DNA of 64,000 bases from the NCBI GenBank assembly GCA_015680685.1, contig MNCI01002693.1, positions 54,420-118,419 of the forward strand. The letters run 5' to 3'. Shown piece by piece: positions 1-10,082 of this stretch; the stretch's first letter is position 1, and every line of letters begins with the position of its first letter. The position numbers and the translations under genes were made by a program. Under the pieces are notes generated by a model. It ran no database searches, was not told where the DNA came from, and was given only the letters and a program-made list of their open reading frames with translations. The DNA is from Gnetum montanum (Eukaryota; Streptophyta; Gnetopsida; Gnetales; Gnetaceae).

Positions 1-2518
1 TCTATCCCATTGTTGATAGTGAATGGATTAGTCCATTAGTCATTGTGCCCAACAAGGAAGGTAAATGGAGGGTGTGTATAGGGTTTAGGCTACTAAACAT
101 GACAACATTTAAAGACCACTTCCCATTGCCATTCGTCGACCAAGCCTTAGATACCATTACAAGGCATTGTTACTATAGTTTTTTGGATGGCTACAATGGA
201 TATAATCAAATTCAAATAGCACCAGAAGACCAAGCTAAGACTACATTCACAAGTCCTTGGGGAACATTTGCATATAAGCAAATGTCATTTGACTTGTGCA
301 ATGCCTGATCAATGTTTCAATGTTTGGTTTTAAATATCTTTTAGTAGCAAATAGGAAATGGTGTGGAGGTCTTTATGGACGATTTCTCCACCTATGGAGC
401 AGACTTTGAACAAGCATTGGACTGATTAGACCAAGTATTGAAATGATGTGTAGAAACCAACTTAAGGCTCAATTGGAAAAAAATCCATTTAATGGTCCAA
501 GAAGGTGTTGTATTAGGGCACAAGATTTCACAAACAGGAATAGAAGTAGATCCTAGAAAGATTAAGGTCATCTAAGGAATCACTCGACAACCTGAAACTG
601 TAAAAGACATTTAATCATTCCTTGGACATACTCGCTATTATAGATGCTTCATTGAGAACTTTTCAAGGACTATGAAACCTTTGATAAAACTAACAAATAA
701 GGACATACCTTTTGAATGGACCAAGGAATGTGAGCTAGCCTTCTAAACCATAAAATAGAAGCTTGTAAAAATGCCTATTGTACAAGCTCTTGACTGGTCC
801 AAACCGTTCCACATAATGATTGATGTGTCCAACTTTGCCTTAGGAGCTATACTTACATAGTTAGATGACCAAAAATGTCCCTATTACATCTACTATGCAA
901 GTCGAAGTATCGTTGGATCACAACTCAGTTACACCACAATAGAAAAAGAGTTAATGGCTGTGGTGTTTGCATTAGAAAAATTTAGGCACTATGTATTGGG
1001 CTATAAGATATTTGTATATATGGATCGTAGTGCAATTCGGTTGCTAATGAATAAAACAATGGTGAGCCCTCGCATCATACGATGGCTCATGATCTTATAA
1101 GAGTTCGATCTTGCGATGATCTATCGTAAAGGCACCGAGAATGTTGTTGTTGATCATTTATCTTGGTTGCGATGGGACAACAAAGAGGATGAATATCCAA
1201 TTTTTAACTGTTTCCCTGATAAACTCCTCTTTGTAGGTGTGATAAACAAGCACTTACCCATTGAGACAAACTGGTATAGTAGCATTCTCACTTATCTACT
1301 TACACAAGAAACACCACAAGGGTTAGATGTTAAAAAGAAACAATAGTTTCTTCATTGAGCCAAATATTTTATGGAAATCAACAGACACCTTTATAAGGTG
1401 TGTTCTCGATGGTGTGTTCGATGGTGTGTTCTCGATGTAGACCAATTATGAGTTCTCTAAGATGCTCATGAAGGCCCTTGTGGGGGTCATTACATAGGGA
1501 GACGAACAACCATAAAAATCTTGCTTGTAGGATATTATTGGCCTACATTGTTCTGGGACTCTCATCACTTCATCCAATCTTGTGAGCACTGCCAACATGA
1601 TGGGGGAATGACTACTAGAATGGAGGGTCTGCAACAATGGATTCAACCTTTAGAATCCTTCGACAAATGGGGAATTGATTTTATGAGGCCTATTACATCG
1701 ATGTCCAATGGAAATGCCTACATTGTTGTTGCTATTGACTATTTTACCAAGTGGGTAGAAGCAGCCACTGTTACAGACTATACATCATCTACCACTGCAC
1801 AATTTTTTCAACAAAAAATTGTAAACAGGTTTGTCATGCCTCGTGCACTTATTTCTGACAATGGTACACACTTCACAGGTTCAACTTTTCAAAAGTTAAT
1901 GCAATGCTTAGGAGTTGAGCACAAACTGACTGCACCATATCATCTTCAAGAGAATGGTCAAGTTGAGGTGACTAATAGGGAGATCACAAAAATATTGACA
2001 CAAACCATTAGTAAGTATAGGCAAGACTGGAGCACCAAACTGAACGATGCTCTTTGGGCATACTGCTCCACATGGAAACTCCCTATAGGCTATTCAACTT
2101 ATGTGTTAGTGTATGGAAAAATTTTGATGCTTCTTATTCAAGCTGAGCTCTGTACACTATCCATGGCATGTGACCTTAACCTTGACCTCAATCTAGCACA
2201 AAAAGAATGGTTAATGAACCTTAACTTGCTAGATGAGAATCGACTAGTCACCCTATCATCCAATGAACTACACAAGGCCTTTAACAAATAATGTCATAAC
2301 CTAAGAATTAGGAAAGTTAAATACCAACTAGGAGATAAGGTTTTCTATTGGAATCCCACACATGCACCACAACGAACTAAATTTCAAATGTTGTGGGAAG
2401 GACCTTATATCATTCATGAAACTTTTCCTTTAGGGGCCATGATGATCTATAAACCTGAAAGCTTGAATAAGAAGTTATTGGTCAACATCCAGCAAACCAA
2501 ACCCTTCCATGAGCTTTA
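1..2518 (+). pseudogene. R1 Ty3/gypsy pol: RT, RNase H and integrase, truncated at window edge
   Basis: This is the pol polyprotein of an LTR retrotransposon. The N-terminus lies before the window. In order it shows the RT finger and palm (FPLPFVDQ, then the catalytic VFMDDF near 370-390), the RNase H with MAVVFALEKFRHYVLGYK near 955-1010, an HHCC zinc-binding region (GGHYIG then CEHCQ, 1480-1600) and the integrase core with WGIDF, ISDNGTHF and ENGQVEV, which carry the D, D and E residues. All of it lies in one reading frame but is broken by about a dozen stop codons, so it is dead. The integrase part, 1521-2291, is still open. No chromodomain follows. The FMDD-type RT and tRNA-Asp primer sites in its relatives point to the Tat/Athila branch (family knowledge). 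It ends at the TAA near 2516-2518. Confidence 0.93.
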
Positions 2519-4433
2519 AAAAACCAGTACTAATACTACCTCTATTGATGGACAACCTTGCTCATTATTTCAAGTCTCCTCCTTCCAACTCAGTTGTGGG
2601 GGAGATGGCCACCAATGCTAACCATTCTAAGCTCTTAGTTCCTTTGCTTTTACACATTTTTCACCTTTACTTATTTTTATTTTACACCATCATTAACATT
2701 TTTACTGTTTCTTTGTTTGATGTATTCTTATTCATCACATAATAAGTGCTCACGATGATGGGTTGTATTATAATAAGTGTTGATTGCTAATGTTTGGTTT
2801 TTAACTTTGACTTTCAATGTTGATGCTAAGATATGGTTTCTTTTGATAAAATAGGCAATGAGTCCATGTCACCCAATTATCCATGCAACTCTATGATCTT
2901 CCTTGTTTTGGAAATGTACTGTCCCTTTTCTAAGAAAACTTATTAATGACTTGGTGCCTTAGTACTCTTCAAACCAAGGAAAGATTTAAATGGATGGAAA
3001 AGGGTGTAACATCAAGGGGATTTGATGCATTTATGCTAGCTATTCTCTTAGGTACTTCGATGTTTTTCATAGGTTTTTTGCCATCCCACTCTTGACCAAA
3101 TCTCAGGAAGTTGACTAAATCAAATAAGTTGACTAAAAAAAAACTGGTGAGAATTCAAAGCACACCCATTAGACATAATAAAGAAACATGGGATACAAGC
3201 ACTAGTTATGGCACTAGAAAGACATGTTACCCATCCCTGAAGGTTCCCTCTAACTAAGGCCCTTTCTCACTTCCTTCTTCTTCTCTTGTTTGGATGGTGG
3301 TGGCTCTATGGATGCATTCTTGTTACTTCGGGAGGATGGGTTGGCCAAGTGTGTTGATGCGAGGTCACTGGATGTGGATAGTTGAATCTGGATTTGGATA
3401 GAATTTTATTAAGTCACCTTAACCACATATTACACAAGGGACTTTACACTACCTTAATTCTGGGACTCCATCCCATTCTGTCTGCTCTTTCCATATTGCT
3501 TTCCACATTCCACCTCATTGCCAGTTTTACAATGAGTCTATATCTTGGTCAACGCATTGTTAGTCTTCGGTAAAACACTTGTGGATAAGTTTTTAACCAT
3601 TGTTTCCATATGTCATTCTAAGAGCCTACAAACTCTTTGGTTTGTAGGTCTGTCAAGGCATTCAAGGCATGAGCATGCTTTGGGGAGGATCCATTGGCAT
3701 TCCTTTTTGGTGCAATTGTTAAGCTCTTTCCCTTCAACATATCTCGCAATCAACTATTTCTCATTCACCCCATCAATGACATCTATTTTTGCTTTTGTTT
3801 TATTGGCTTCACCATTGTTGTTTCTCATATCCTTCTTGTTCTTTAAAATTTTTCCATCCTATTGCTACCGAAGGTTTACTCTTAGTTGTGGGGGTCCTAT
3901 CACAAATTTTTCCATTCCATACTTATCTTACCCCTACATAAACCTTTCACCCAGTATCTACCATACCCACAACCTAGCCAATGTGCTTTATATTGAGGCA
4001 AGGTATCAGCTACATTAGGTTTTATCTACCCTTGCTAATTCATGAGTGTGCAATGTGTGTAGATGAAAATTACATGAACAATGGACTAGGATAAGAGGGA
4101 GCACTTAGGATGGACTGGAGCTAGAGCATTTATGTAAGGAACAAGTTTGGACATGTAGCTATGGATGAACAACGATGTGCACAATTTTGACATCGGTAGC
4201 AACGCATCTCATTTTCTCTCTCTCTCTCTCTCCAAGCTGTCAAATGAGGGTATGGATGTCATATATGTACAGTGTTCACCACAATGGGCATGAAAACTAA
4301 TGTTGTAATATATTTTTCAATTCATTCCTTGAGTACTCTGAGTCTATCATCCCATGTCAACATCAATTGTCATTCAATTAATAATCTCATACCTTCCCAA
4401 TATGATGTAAGGAACTCGAAGATGAGTTTTCAT
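2519..4433 (+). other. R1 post-integrase non-coding spacer; extra ORF absent
   Basis: No protein can be supported here. The open frames at 2509-2742, 3382-3573 and 3545-4018 are low-complexity translations of spacer DNA. The stretch aligns by eye with the spacers of R3, R5 and R6. A block at 3150-3260 (a word close to GAATTCAAAGCACA, then ACTAGTTATGG, then CTCTAACTAAGGCCCT) recurs in five elements of the window. A (TC)n run lies at 4213-4231. Unlike R3 and R5, no 950-residue ORF follows the spacer: only about 450 bases separate the end of recognisable spacer from the 3' LTR, so R1 lost or never had the extra ORF. Confidence 0.7.
2591..2604 (+). promoter_or_regulatory. Internal polypurine-like tract of R1 (candidate central PPT)
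   Basis: CAGTTGTGGGGGAG lies about 70 bases after the integrase stop and closely copies the true polypurine tract next to the 3' LTR (TTAGTTGTGGGGGTA at 4434-4448). A third copy, TAGTTGTGGGGG, sits at 3883-3894. Equivalent tracts occur at the same place in R3, R5, R8 and R10. Use as a second plus-strand primer is inference. Confidence 0.5.
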
Positions 4434-4448
4434 TTAGTTGTGGGGGTA
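4434..4448 (+). promoter_or_regulatory. Polypurine tract of R1
   Basis: TTAGTTGTGGGGGTA directly abuts the TGATGAG start of the 3' LTR, the expected position of the plus-strand primer of an LTR retrotransposon. Confidence 0.8.
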
Positions 4449-4942
4449 TGATGAGCTATGATATCGAGGCCATGATATTGGATCTTGCCATGTGACATCA
4501 GACATATGATATTGGGACCTGTCTTGTTGCCTATAAATAAGAGGCAGGTGCACTTGGTGTGGCAGTTAGTTCTTAGTCCCTTACCCAAACTCTTGTAGTT
4601 TCTTCCACTTAGAGTTAGAATTATTTCTGAGGGCCTATAGTAGGAGTCATAAAGCGAACGGATTTTTATTCAAGCATTGTGTACCTAAGCACAACTTATG
4701 TCTAGAAATAAAGAAAAACTTTGTGATAAACCTTGTAGCATTCAGAATAGCTTATCTCTCACTCTTAATTCTATTTACAATTCTTTAATGCTTTCCTTAG
4801 TTAATTAATGTTTCTTTTATTGATTCGTTAATTTTCACAAGTAAGCACACTTAGTACAACCACTTCGAGCATGTGTGGAACACTTGGTAACCTAGTAATG
4901 ATTAGCGTTTGGTAATCCTAGTAGTGTTGCATTGGTTCAGGA
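4449..4942 (+). repeat. R1 3' LTR, cut off at a single N
   Basis: The LTR begins TGATGAGCTATGATATCG next to the polypurine tract. Its U3 contains three ATGATAT-type words (GATATCGAGGCC, GATATTGGATC, GATATTGGGACC) and a TATA box TATAAATAA at 4532-4540. The following part matches the R and U5 regions of the other LTRs (for example the GGTAATCCTAGTAGTGTTG region near 4910-4930). It stops at the N at 4943; the sequence after the N does not resemble the rest of any LTR here, so the last 300 or so bases are missing at what looks like a contig join. Confidence 0.85.
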
Positions 4943-4943
4943 N

Positions 4944-5053
4944 CTCTCACCCACTTATGGTTTCACTTATGTACCACAAACACTTTAATAAAATGGTTAT
5001 GAGGTTATTATCATTTTAACTTTAACTAATTTTACAATGTAAATGTTTACAGG
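4944..5053. other. Unassigned AT-rich piece between N and R2
   Basis: About 110 bases of AT-rich sequence between the N at 4943 and the next LTR fragment. I see no gene, motif or similarity to other parts of the window. Confidence 0.4.
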
Positions 5054-5300
5054 TGATGAGCAGTGAGGTACCCCTACGCTCAACCATACGAATACAAGCA
5101 TTATACACGATCCAGTCGAACTCCAAGGACTAAGTGCTTATGCACCTTTACAAAACAAGGATGGGTTGGGCAATTGTTGTCTTCCCAAACTTACTTGTAT
5201 GACACGATTGTATGGTTAAGTAAACTTGAGGTATATGATTTTTATGCTTTTTTATGTTTTACGTCCTGGTGCTAAAGAGGGAAGAAGTGAATTAATTAAA
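5054..5300 (-). repeat. R2: LTR end fragment on the minus strand
   Basis: Read on the minus strand this ends in the family LTR terminus ...GGGGTACCTCACTGCTCATCA. Its closest match in the window is R11 (63699-64000), with the same order of words such as GGTATATGATTTTT and TGGTTAAGTAA/CAAG. It is cut off at the N at 5301, so only the U5 end is present. The open frame 5063-5275 is a translation of LTR DNA. Confidence 0.8.
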
Positions 5301-5301
5301 N

Positions 5302-5460
5302 TTATTATGTATAATACTGCTTTACCTTGTTTTTTTACTAGTAATCACCTTAATTTAAGTGAAAAAATATCAATTAATATTACAATAGTTACTATTCTTT
5401 TTTACCTTATTTTTTACTATTAGCATAATATGAAACAATATTATTTAACATTGTAATTGT
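5302..5460. other. AT-rich flank of the R3 insertion
   Basis: AT-rich DNA ending in ATTGT (5456-5460), the left copy of the R3 target duplication. It continues across R3 at 15569, where similarly AT-rich sequence resumes. No gene is seen. Confidence 0.6.
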
Positions 5461-6392
5461 TGATGAGCAGCTAGGTACCCCTACACCCAACCATACGAAT
5501 CACAGGCGTTCACACGTGACTCGGTCGAATTCCGTAGACTATAAGCACTTTGCACACACCAGAACTTAAACAGCAAACCCTTGGTTAGAACGGTCGCTGT
5601 CTTCCCAACCTCACTTGTGATGTTCTAGTGGCGATGGTTAAGTGAGATTGAGGCAACTGATTTTTATGTCTTTTTACTTTATCTTTTGGCATCTAATTAA
5701 GGTATGGAGAGTAAGGAATGAAATATTATCTAATCTATAATTATCCTAATTTGTATCTTAGCTATTCCTAGCATAAGTATCTAATCCAATCTTCTAGGCA
5801 TGTCCTGAGCATCCCCTAACCACTACTAGGTTACTAGATGTTAAGCATCACTGGGCTGCCAAGCGTTGGGTTTACGTTCGAGATGGTCGTACTTATGGTT
5901 TCTACGAACTATAAATGAGCGATAGCGATAGAAATAACAACAATGGAAACTTAAGTAATTATCAAAGCATGAAAATATTAAGCTATTAGATGCATTAAAT
6001 AATGAAGTCCAAATGGTGCAAGGAATGCTTGAAAAGCTCGTCTTTATTGTCGTTCATGCCAATGGGCTCAAATACATCAGCGCTTGAATAAAGAGTTGGA
6101 CACCTTTTTTACACCTACTGTGGGCACTTGGAAAATATTCCAACTCTCGTGAAAACAAACTACAAGAGCTTCGCTACAACTGACAAAAAGGTACCTAGGT
6201 GAGGTGGAAAGCCCTCTTATTTATAGCCTGAAATAGGTGCCACATAAACGGGGCCATGTCGATGCATGGAAGGATGTGTCAACGGGGTTGGGTCGATGGG
6301 GCCACGTATACAAGGCCGCAGCGATGTGGCCATGTATATGGGGTCCCATATACATGGCCTAGTAAAAGCATCAACCAATTGACACTTCATCA
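5461..6392 (-). repeat. R3 3' LTR
   Basis: On the minus strand it starts TGATGAAGTGTCAATTGG at 6392 and ends ...CCTAGCTGCTCATCA at 5461. The TATA box TATAAATAA is at 6226-6218. Between the LTR start and the TATA box lies a word array of GATGGGGCC, GTATAC and GGCC blocks, including a perfect inverted repeat at 6328-6359 with 15-base arms (GGCCATGTATATGGG) around a GT centre. Other subfamilies carry different words at this place. Confidence 0.92.
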
Positions 6393-6406
6393 TACCCCCA
6401 TAACTG
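6393..6406 (-). promoter_or_regulatory. R3 polypurine tract
   Basis: On the minus strand AGTTATGGGGGTA abuts the TGATGAAG start of the 3' LTR. Confidence 0.8.
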
Positions 6407-6635
6407 AGTAAAAAGTTGTCCTCGAGTTACTCTACAATTTGGAAGGTATGGACTTTTATTTACAACACACATGACTTGACGCACACACACATGACACAAC
6501 ATTAATTTTACCAAGTGCTCAAGTGTACAGAGAAGGAAAAATTATAAAAATGGTGGTGTTCAGAGACAAAATTAAACACCCTACTGATCTTGGAGTCTCT
6601 GCCATGTAGAAGGATGTAAAAATGGCTGGAGAAGA

Positions 6636-9585
6636 TCACATCGTCCCTAGGGGCGGTGGTTCCGATGGACCTTCACTAGACTCTGGCCCATGTGGCGATG
6701 GTGGTGGCATGAATGATGGTTGTTCCACAGTAGCTACAAATTTTGGAGGTAATCAAAAAGCCTCCAAGAGGGCCCTCATTTTTTCCTCTTTACTTTTGGG
6801 ATCGTTCATTGTCCAAGTAGCTTCACCGATGTGTGCTAGAACTGGAACCTCCCAAGGGCATGGCAGTTCCGGGAAGAGTTCTTTCAAGTTAACGAACCAG
6901 GCTGCAGCCTATTTTCATTCGATGTTGAATGCTCAAATTGATGTTTGTAGCTATTGGTAGTCAGTCATTCGATGGGCCAAGTTCTCTGTGACCGTACATT
7001 TTCCTTCAAATCGTGTGCAAAGAACCTCAAGTTCTACATTTGCTGCTTCCAATTTTTTCTTTGTTGCTTTATGTGCTTGGAACTCGCCCTCGTATAGAGA
7101 ATACGAGGTGGCCACTTGTTTCTCCAATTCAGACCACGGTCTCCCGATTGTGAGCATGGCTAGGTTTGAATAACGAAGATCGGCAAGCTCCATATATTCT
7201 ATCATTTCCTTCATCTACAACTCCTTGAGGCAGATTTTAGCTTGATTGTAGGTATTCAACCCATCAAAGATAGGTTTCCATACCTCGCCTCCCTCTTAGA
7301 GCTGCTGCAGCGCTTGGTTCATTTTAGCCTTTGCGACTTGAATCTATTTTTCATTTACCTCCTTTTGCAATCCCTCTTGGTCCCTGTAATGATTCTTGAC
7401 TTTTTCAAATTTTAGGGCCTCGTTCTTCCAAGTGGTAATTTCGATGGCAGATTTCTGTCGTAGAGCTCAAACCTCCTCCATGGACAAATTTTGGTTCTCA
7501 ACGGCCAACCTTCTCACATCAGCATTCACCCTAGCTAGCTCTTCCTACTGTTGGTGAATAAAAGTTTTCATGTGCTCATTTTCAGCACCAACATTACGCA
7601 GGCGATGGACCTCCATGGTCAACCTGACGTTCTCCTGGCGAACTTCTGTCAAGTCCTTCTCTAAATGATATGTTTGAGCATTTGCCAAGGACTTATCAAA
7701 GATTTCTGACTCTCGCTCGTCCTCAACTATCTAAAGTTTAACCTAAAGCTATTGTAAAGCTTCATCTCTGGTGAGCTCATGGTTGAGGAGAGTTGGATCG
7801 GCAAGTTGGGTTCTTAATTGGGCGACTTTTATTGCCAAGCGTTGGCAGGTGGCTTGAGTAGCTTCAATTTGCCCTTCCAAAATGAGGCTCTTACCCCTTG
7901 TCGAGAGTAGCTCCGACTGGGTTGCAGTGATGTTATCTAGGAGGTCAAAGACATTCGAAAGTGGTTGCCTGATTCCCACTAGTCGGTCCAATAGTTCTTC
8001 ATGTTGTGATACATCAATCTTGCTATGTGAAGTTCCAGTGGATGTCTATATATCTTGAAGCCCTTGTACATCTGGTACAGGAGTCACTGGTGCGTTGAGA
8101 GCTGTAGCAATTGTATTAACAACTACTTCGGCCACAAGCTCCTGTCCTTGATGTTGCATCACTAGGACTGTCGCCCCCTCGCCATCCTCCAAGCGTACCA
8201 AGAAGGTAGTGGCATTCCTTGAAATTTTAGGGAATAGATGTTGTGTTGATACCATTACCTCTCAGATGCTAGGGTCTATCCTTACTGGCACTTGTGTTTG
8301 GGTAGTGGAGAACATCGGCCCTGCTCTTTTTAGCAAGCTAACTGATCAAGCCACCTGCTCTAGGTGGCTCATTGCAGGGTGATAGACCAAAGGGTCTTCT
8401 CCTCCACCTGTCCTTCCAGATTGCTCTTACTGGCTCAAGAGTGATTGTTAGATTTTGTGGATGTGTTCTGCAATGGTTTGGGAACCCAACCTTGTTGTTT
8501 GTGTAGGTGGTGGAGATGGTTGCTGCTCTTCCTCTGTTTGTGTAGTGGCGAGAGTCCTATCCTTCATCATTTGACATAATGAGGTAATCGAGGTGTGTCA
8601 GATTGTATCATTGGCATACCGTGCTATCCCTGCTCATTTGAAGAACTTGTGGATTAGGCAAAGGAAGGGGAAATATCATCTTCCAAGTTTGCTTTTGATG
8701 AACCTCTTTTCAATTTCCAAAAATAATAGCTGTGGAAGACTCATTAGAAACTTCCCACTTAGAGCAGCACATGCACGAGGGAAGAAGGCTGTGATTTTGC
8801 TGGGTCTTATTGTTGGATTTAGGTGGTAAGACATGATCTTTGAATACACCCTCTCTACAATGGTTAGAGAGCCAAACTCCTTGCAGTCTACCCCATAGCA
8901 TCGCCTGATCCACTCCTCTTTCACCTTAGGGTCTGTTTGTTTTGGGATCTCTGCCACATCTGCTTTGGTCTCTAGCAACCCCAGAGATTGTGCTATTGCC
9001 TATATAGAGTAAGAGACATAGATTTCCTTAATCCTTACTCTAGATCCCGGTTGCCGATTTGTCTAGAAGAGATAGGTTTCTCCTAGGTACCATTCACCAC
9101 TGGTCATGATGATTAGCCACATAGGAGAAGTTTGCAACTGAAGTCTCAAATCTTTTGGTGCATTTTCAAGAAATGGTCCAAAGTTTAGCTCTTGTNATGA
9201 TGATTAGCCACATAGGAGAAGTTTGCAACTGAAGTCTCAAATCTTTTGGTGCATTTTCAAGAAATGGTCCAAAGTTTAGCTCTTGTAGGACCATCCGTTG
9301 CACTTCTCATGGCTTAATAGCATCAAGACAAGCTTAGGTCAAGATGACCTCAAGCCGTGGTGCTATCCCTGGAGTTTCATCTTCGTGTGATTGCTTGCTG
9401 GGCATCTCCTCTTCGAGAATCTGATGGACAGATTTCACATCAAGTCCTTTGTGGAGGGGACTAGTTACATGAGAGCCCTCTGCGTTCTTTGGTTGCTACA
9501 TGCCTCGCCCTCTTCCCATTTGTGGACACTTGTCCCTAGGTTGGGATGGTCCTTCGCCCCTTGGATCCCTTGGTTTGGGTGCCAT
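6636..9585 (-). pseudogene. R3 extra ORF (aORF): about 952-residue coiled-coil protein
   Basis: The start is an ATG at 9585 (MAPKPRDPRGEG) directly after a predicted 3' splice site; the stop at 6638-6636 is shared with the R5 copy. Once the 90-base copy plus N at 9106-9286 is counted once, the length is 2859 bases, exactly 953 codons, and every long open segment (starting at 8978, 8255, 7991 and 7214) is in the same frame, so only point nonsense codons break it. Residues about 100-330 form a globular domain (SPMWLI, SGEWY, LGLLE, YHLNPT, LPQLLFLEIEKRF) that loosely recalls plant transposon-associated domains (inference). Residues about 430-835 are heptad-rich coiled coil. The C-terminal part has PCPWEVPV and HIGEATWT. 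There is no signal peptide or membrane segment, which argues against an envelope protein. Function unknown. Confidence 0.8.
9106..9286. other. Assembly artefact: 90-base exact duplication around one N
   Basis: Bases 9106-9195 and 9197-9286 are the same, separated by one N at 9196. The extra 91 bases break the frame of the R3 extra ORF; removing them restores one frame from 9585 to 6636. It is an unmerged contig overlap, not biology. Confidence 0.93.
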
Positions 9586-9850
9586 CTGCAATCAAACATA
9601 ACTGCCCATTAGACTATGCATAAGTAGCTCAAAATTGTCCTTATACACCTTCTCAGTTCGACTAAGTTATGTTGTTGGCACGTGCATTCCATTAAATCCC
9701 TTGGAGTGTTAATTCATGGGTTAGAGCTAAAAACAACAAGGGATGAGTTGGAGTTTAAACGGTTGTTTTTGTATCTTCCCTTAGAGGTGTGAAGTCTTAA
9801 TTAATTAATTAATTACATGTAGGCTTCACCCCCCATGACTGAGAGCATAC
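9586..9850 (-). other. Predicted 5'UTR intron upstream of the R3 extra ORF
   Basis: On the minus strand a donor CCAAAG|GTATGC (GT at 9850-9849) and an acceptor TTGATTGCAG ending at 9586 enclose 265 bases. The acceptor touches the ATG. A CTAAT branch-site candidate lies 23 bases before the acceptor. R5 has a donor and acceptor 274 bases apart in the same place, and R6 keeps the acceptor with TACTAAC 24 bases upstream. Splicing itself is inference. Confidence 0.6.
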
Positions 9851-9994
9851 CTTTGGTTGCTTATAAGGGCAAGGATCAGTTGATGCAGACGTGCGATGGA
9901 ATGTAGGTGCTTGGGAAGATGTTGGGCAGAAAAAATTACAAAATCTCCCTCCAATTTTTTTGCAAAATGATGAAATTTGAAAGCATAATGAGTG

Positions 9995-10082
9995 TATATA
10001 TAGGGGTTGGGCATTACATCGATGGGGCCGTGTATATGCAGCTGTGTATACACAGGGGGCTGCGTATACGAGGCCTCGTATA
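9995..10082 (-). promoter_or_regulatory. Internal promoter-like block of R3 with palindromes and TATA box
   Basis: On the minus strand, perfect palindromes TATACGAGGCCTCGTATA (10082-10065) and TGTGTATACACA (10054-10043) and a CATCGATG word are followed by CCCCTATATATACACTC, with TATATATA at 10002-9995, about 410 bases before the extra ORF ATG. The words (GTATAC, CGTATATG, GGCC, GATGGGGCC) match those of the U3 of this element's own LTRs. The R5 element has the equivalent block at 39486-39540. Confidence 0.6.

Noticed and set aside
6951-7214. Overlapping open frames on both strands around 6951-7214
   Set aside because: The minus frame is the coiled-coil end of the R3 extra ORF; the plus frames 6622-6960 and 6988-7173 are its shadows.
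6636-9585. Extra ORF as an envelope gene
   Set aside because: The position fits the envelope-like ORF of some plant elements, but there is no signal peptide, no membrane segment and no glycoprotein pattern; it is a long soluble coiled-coil protein.
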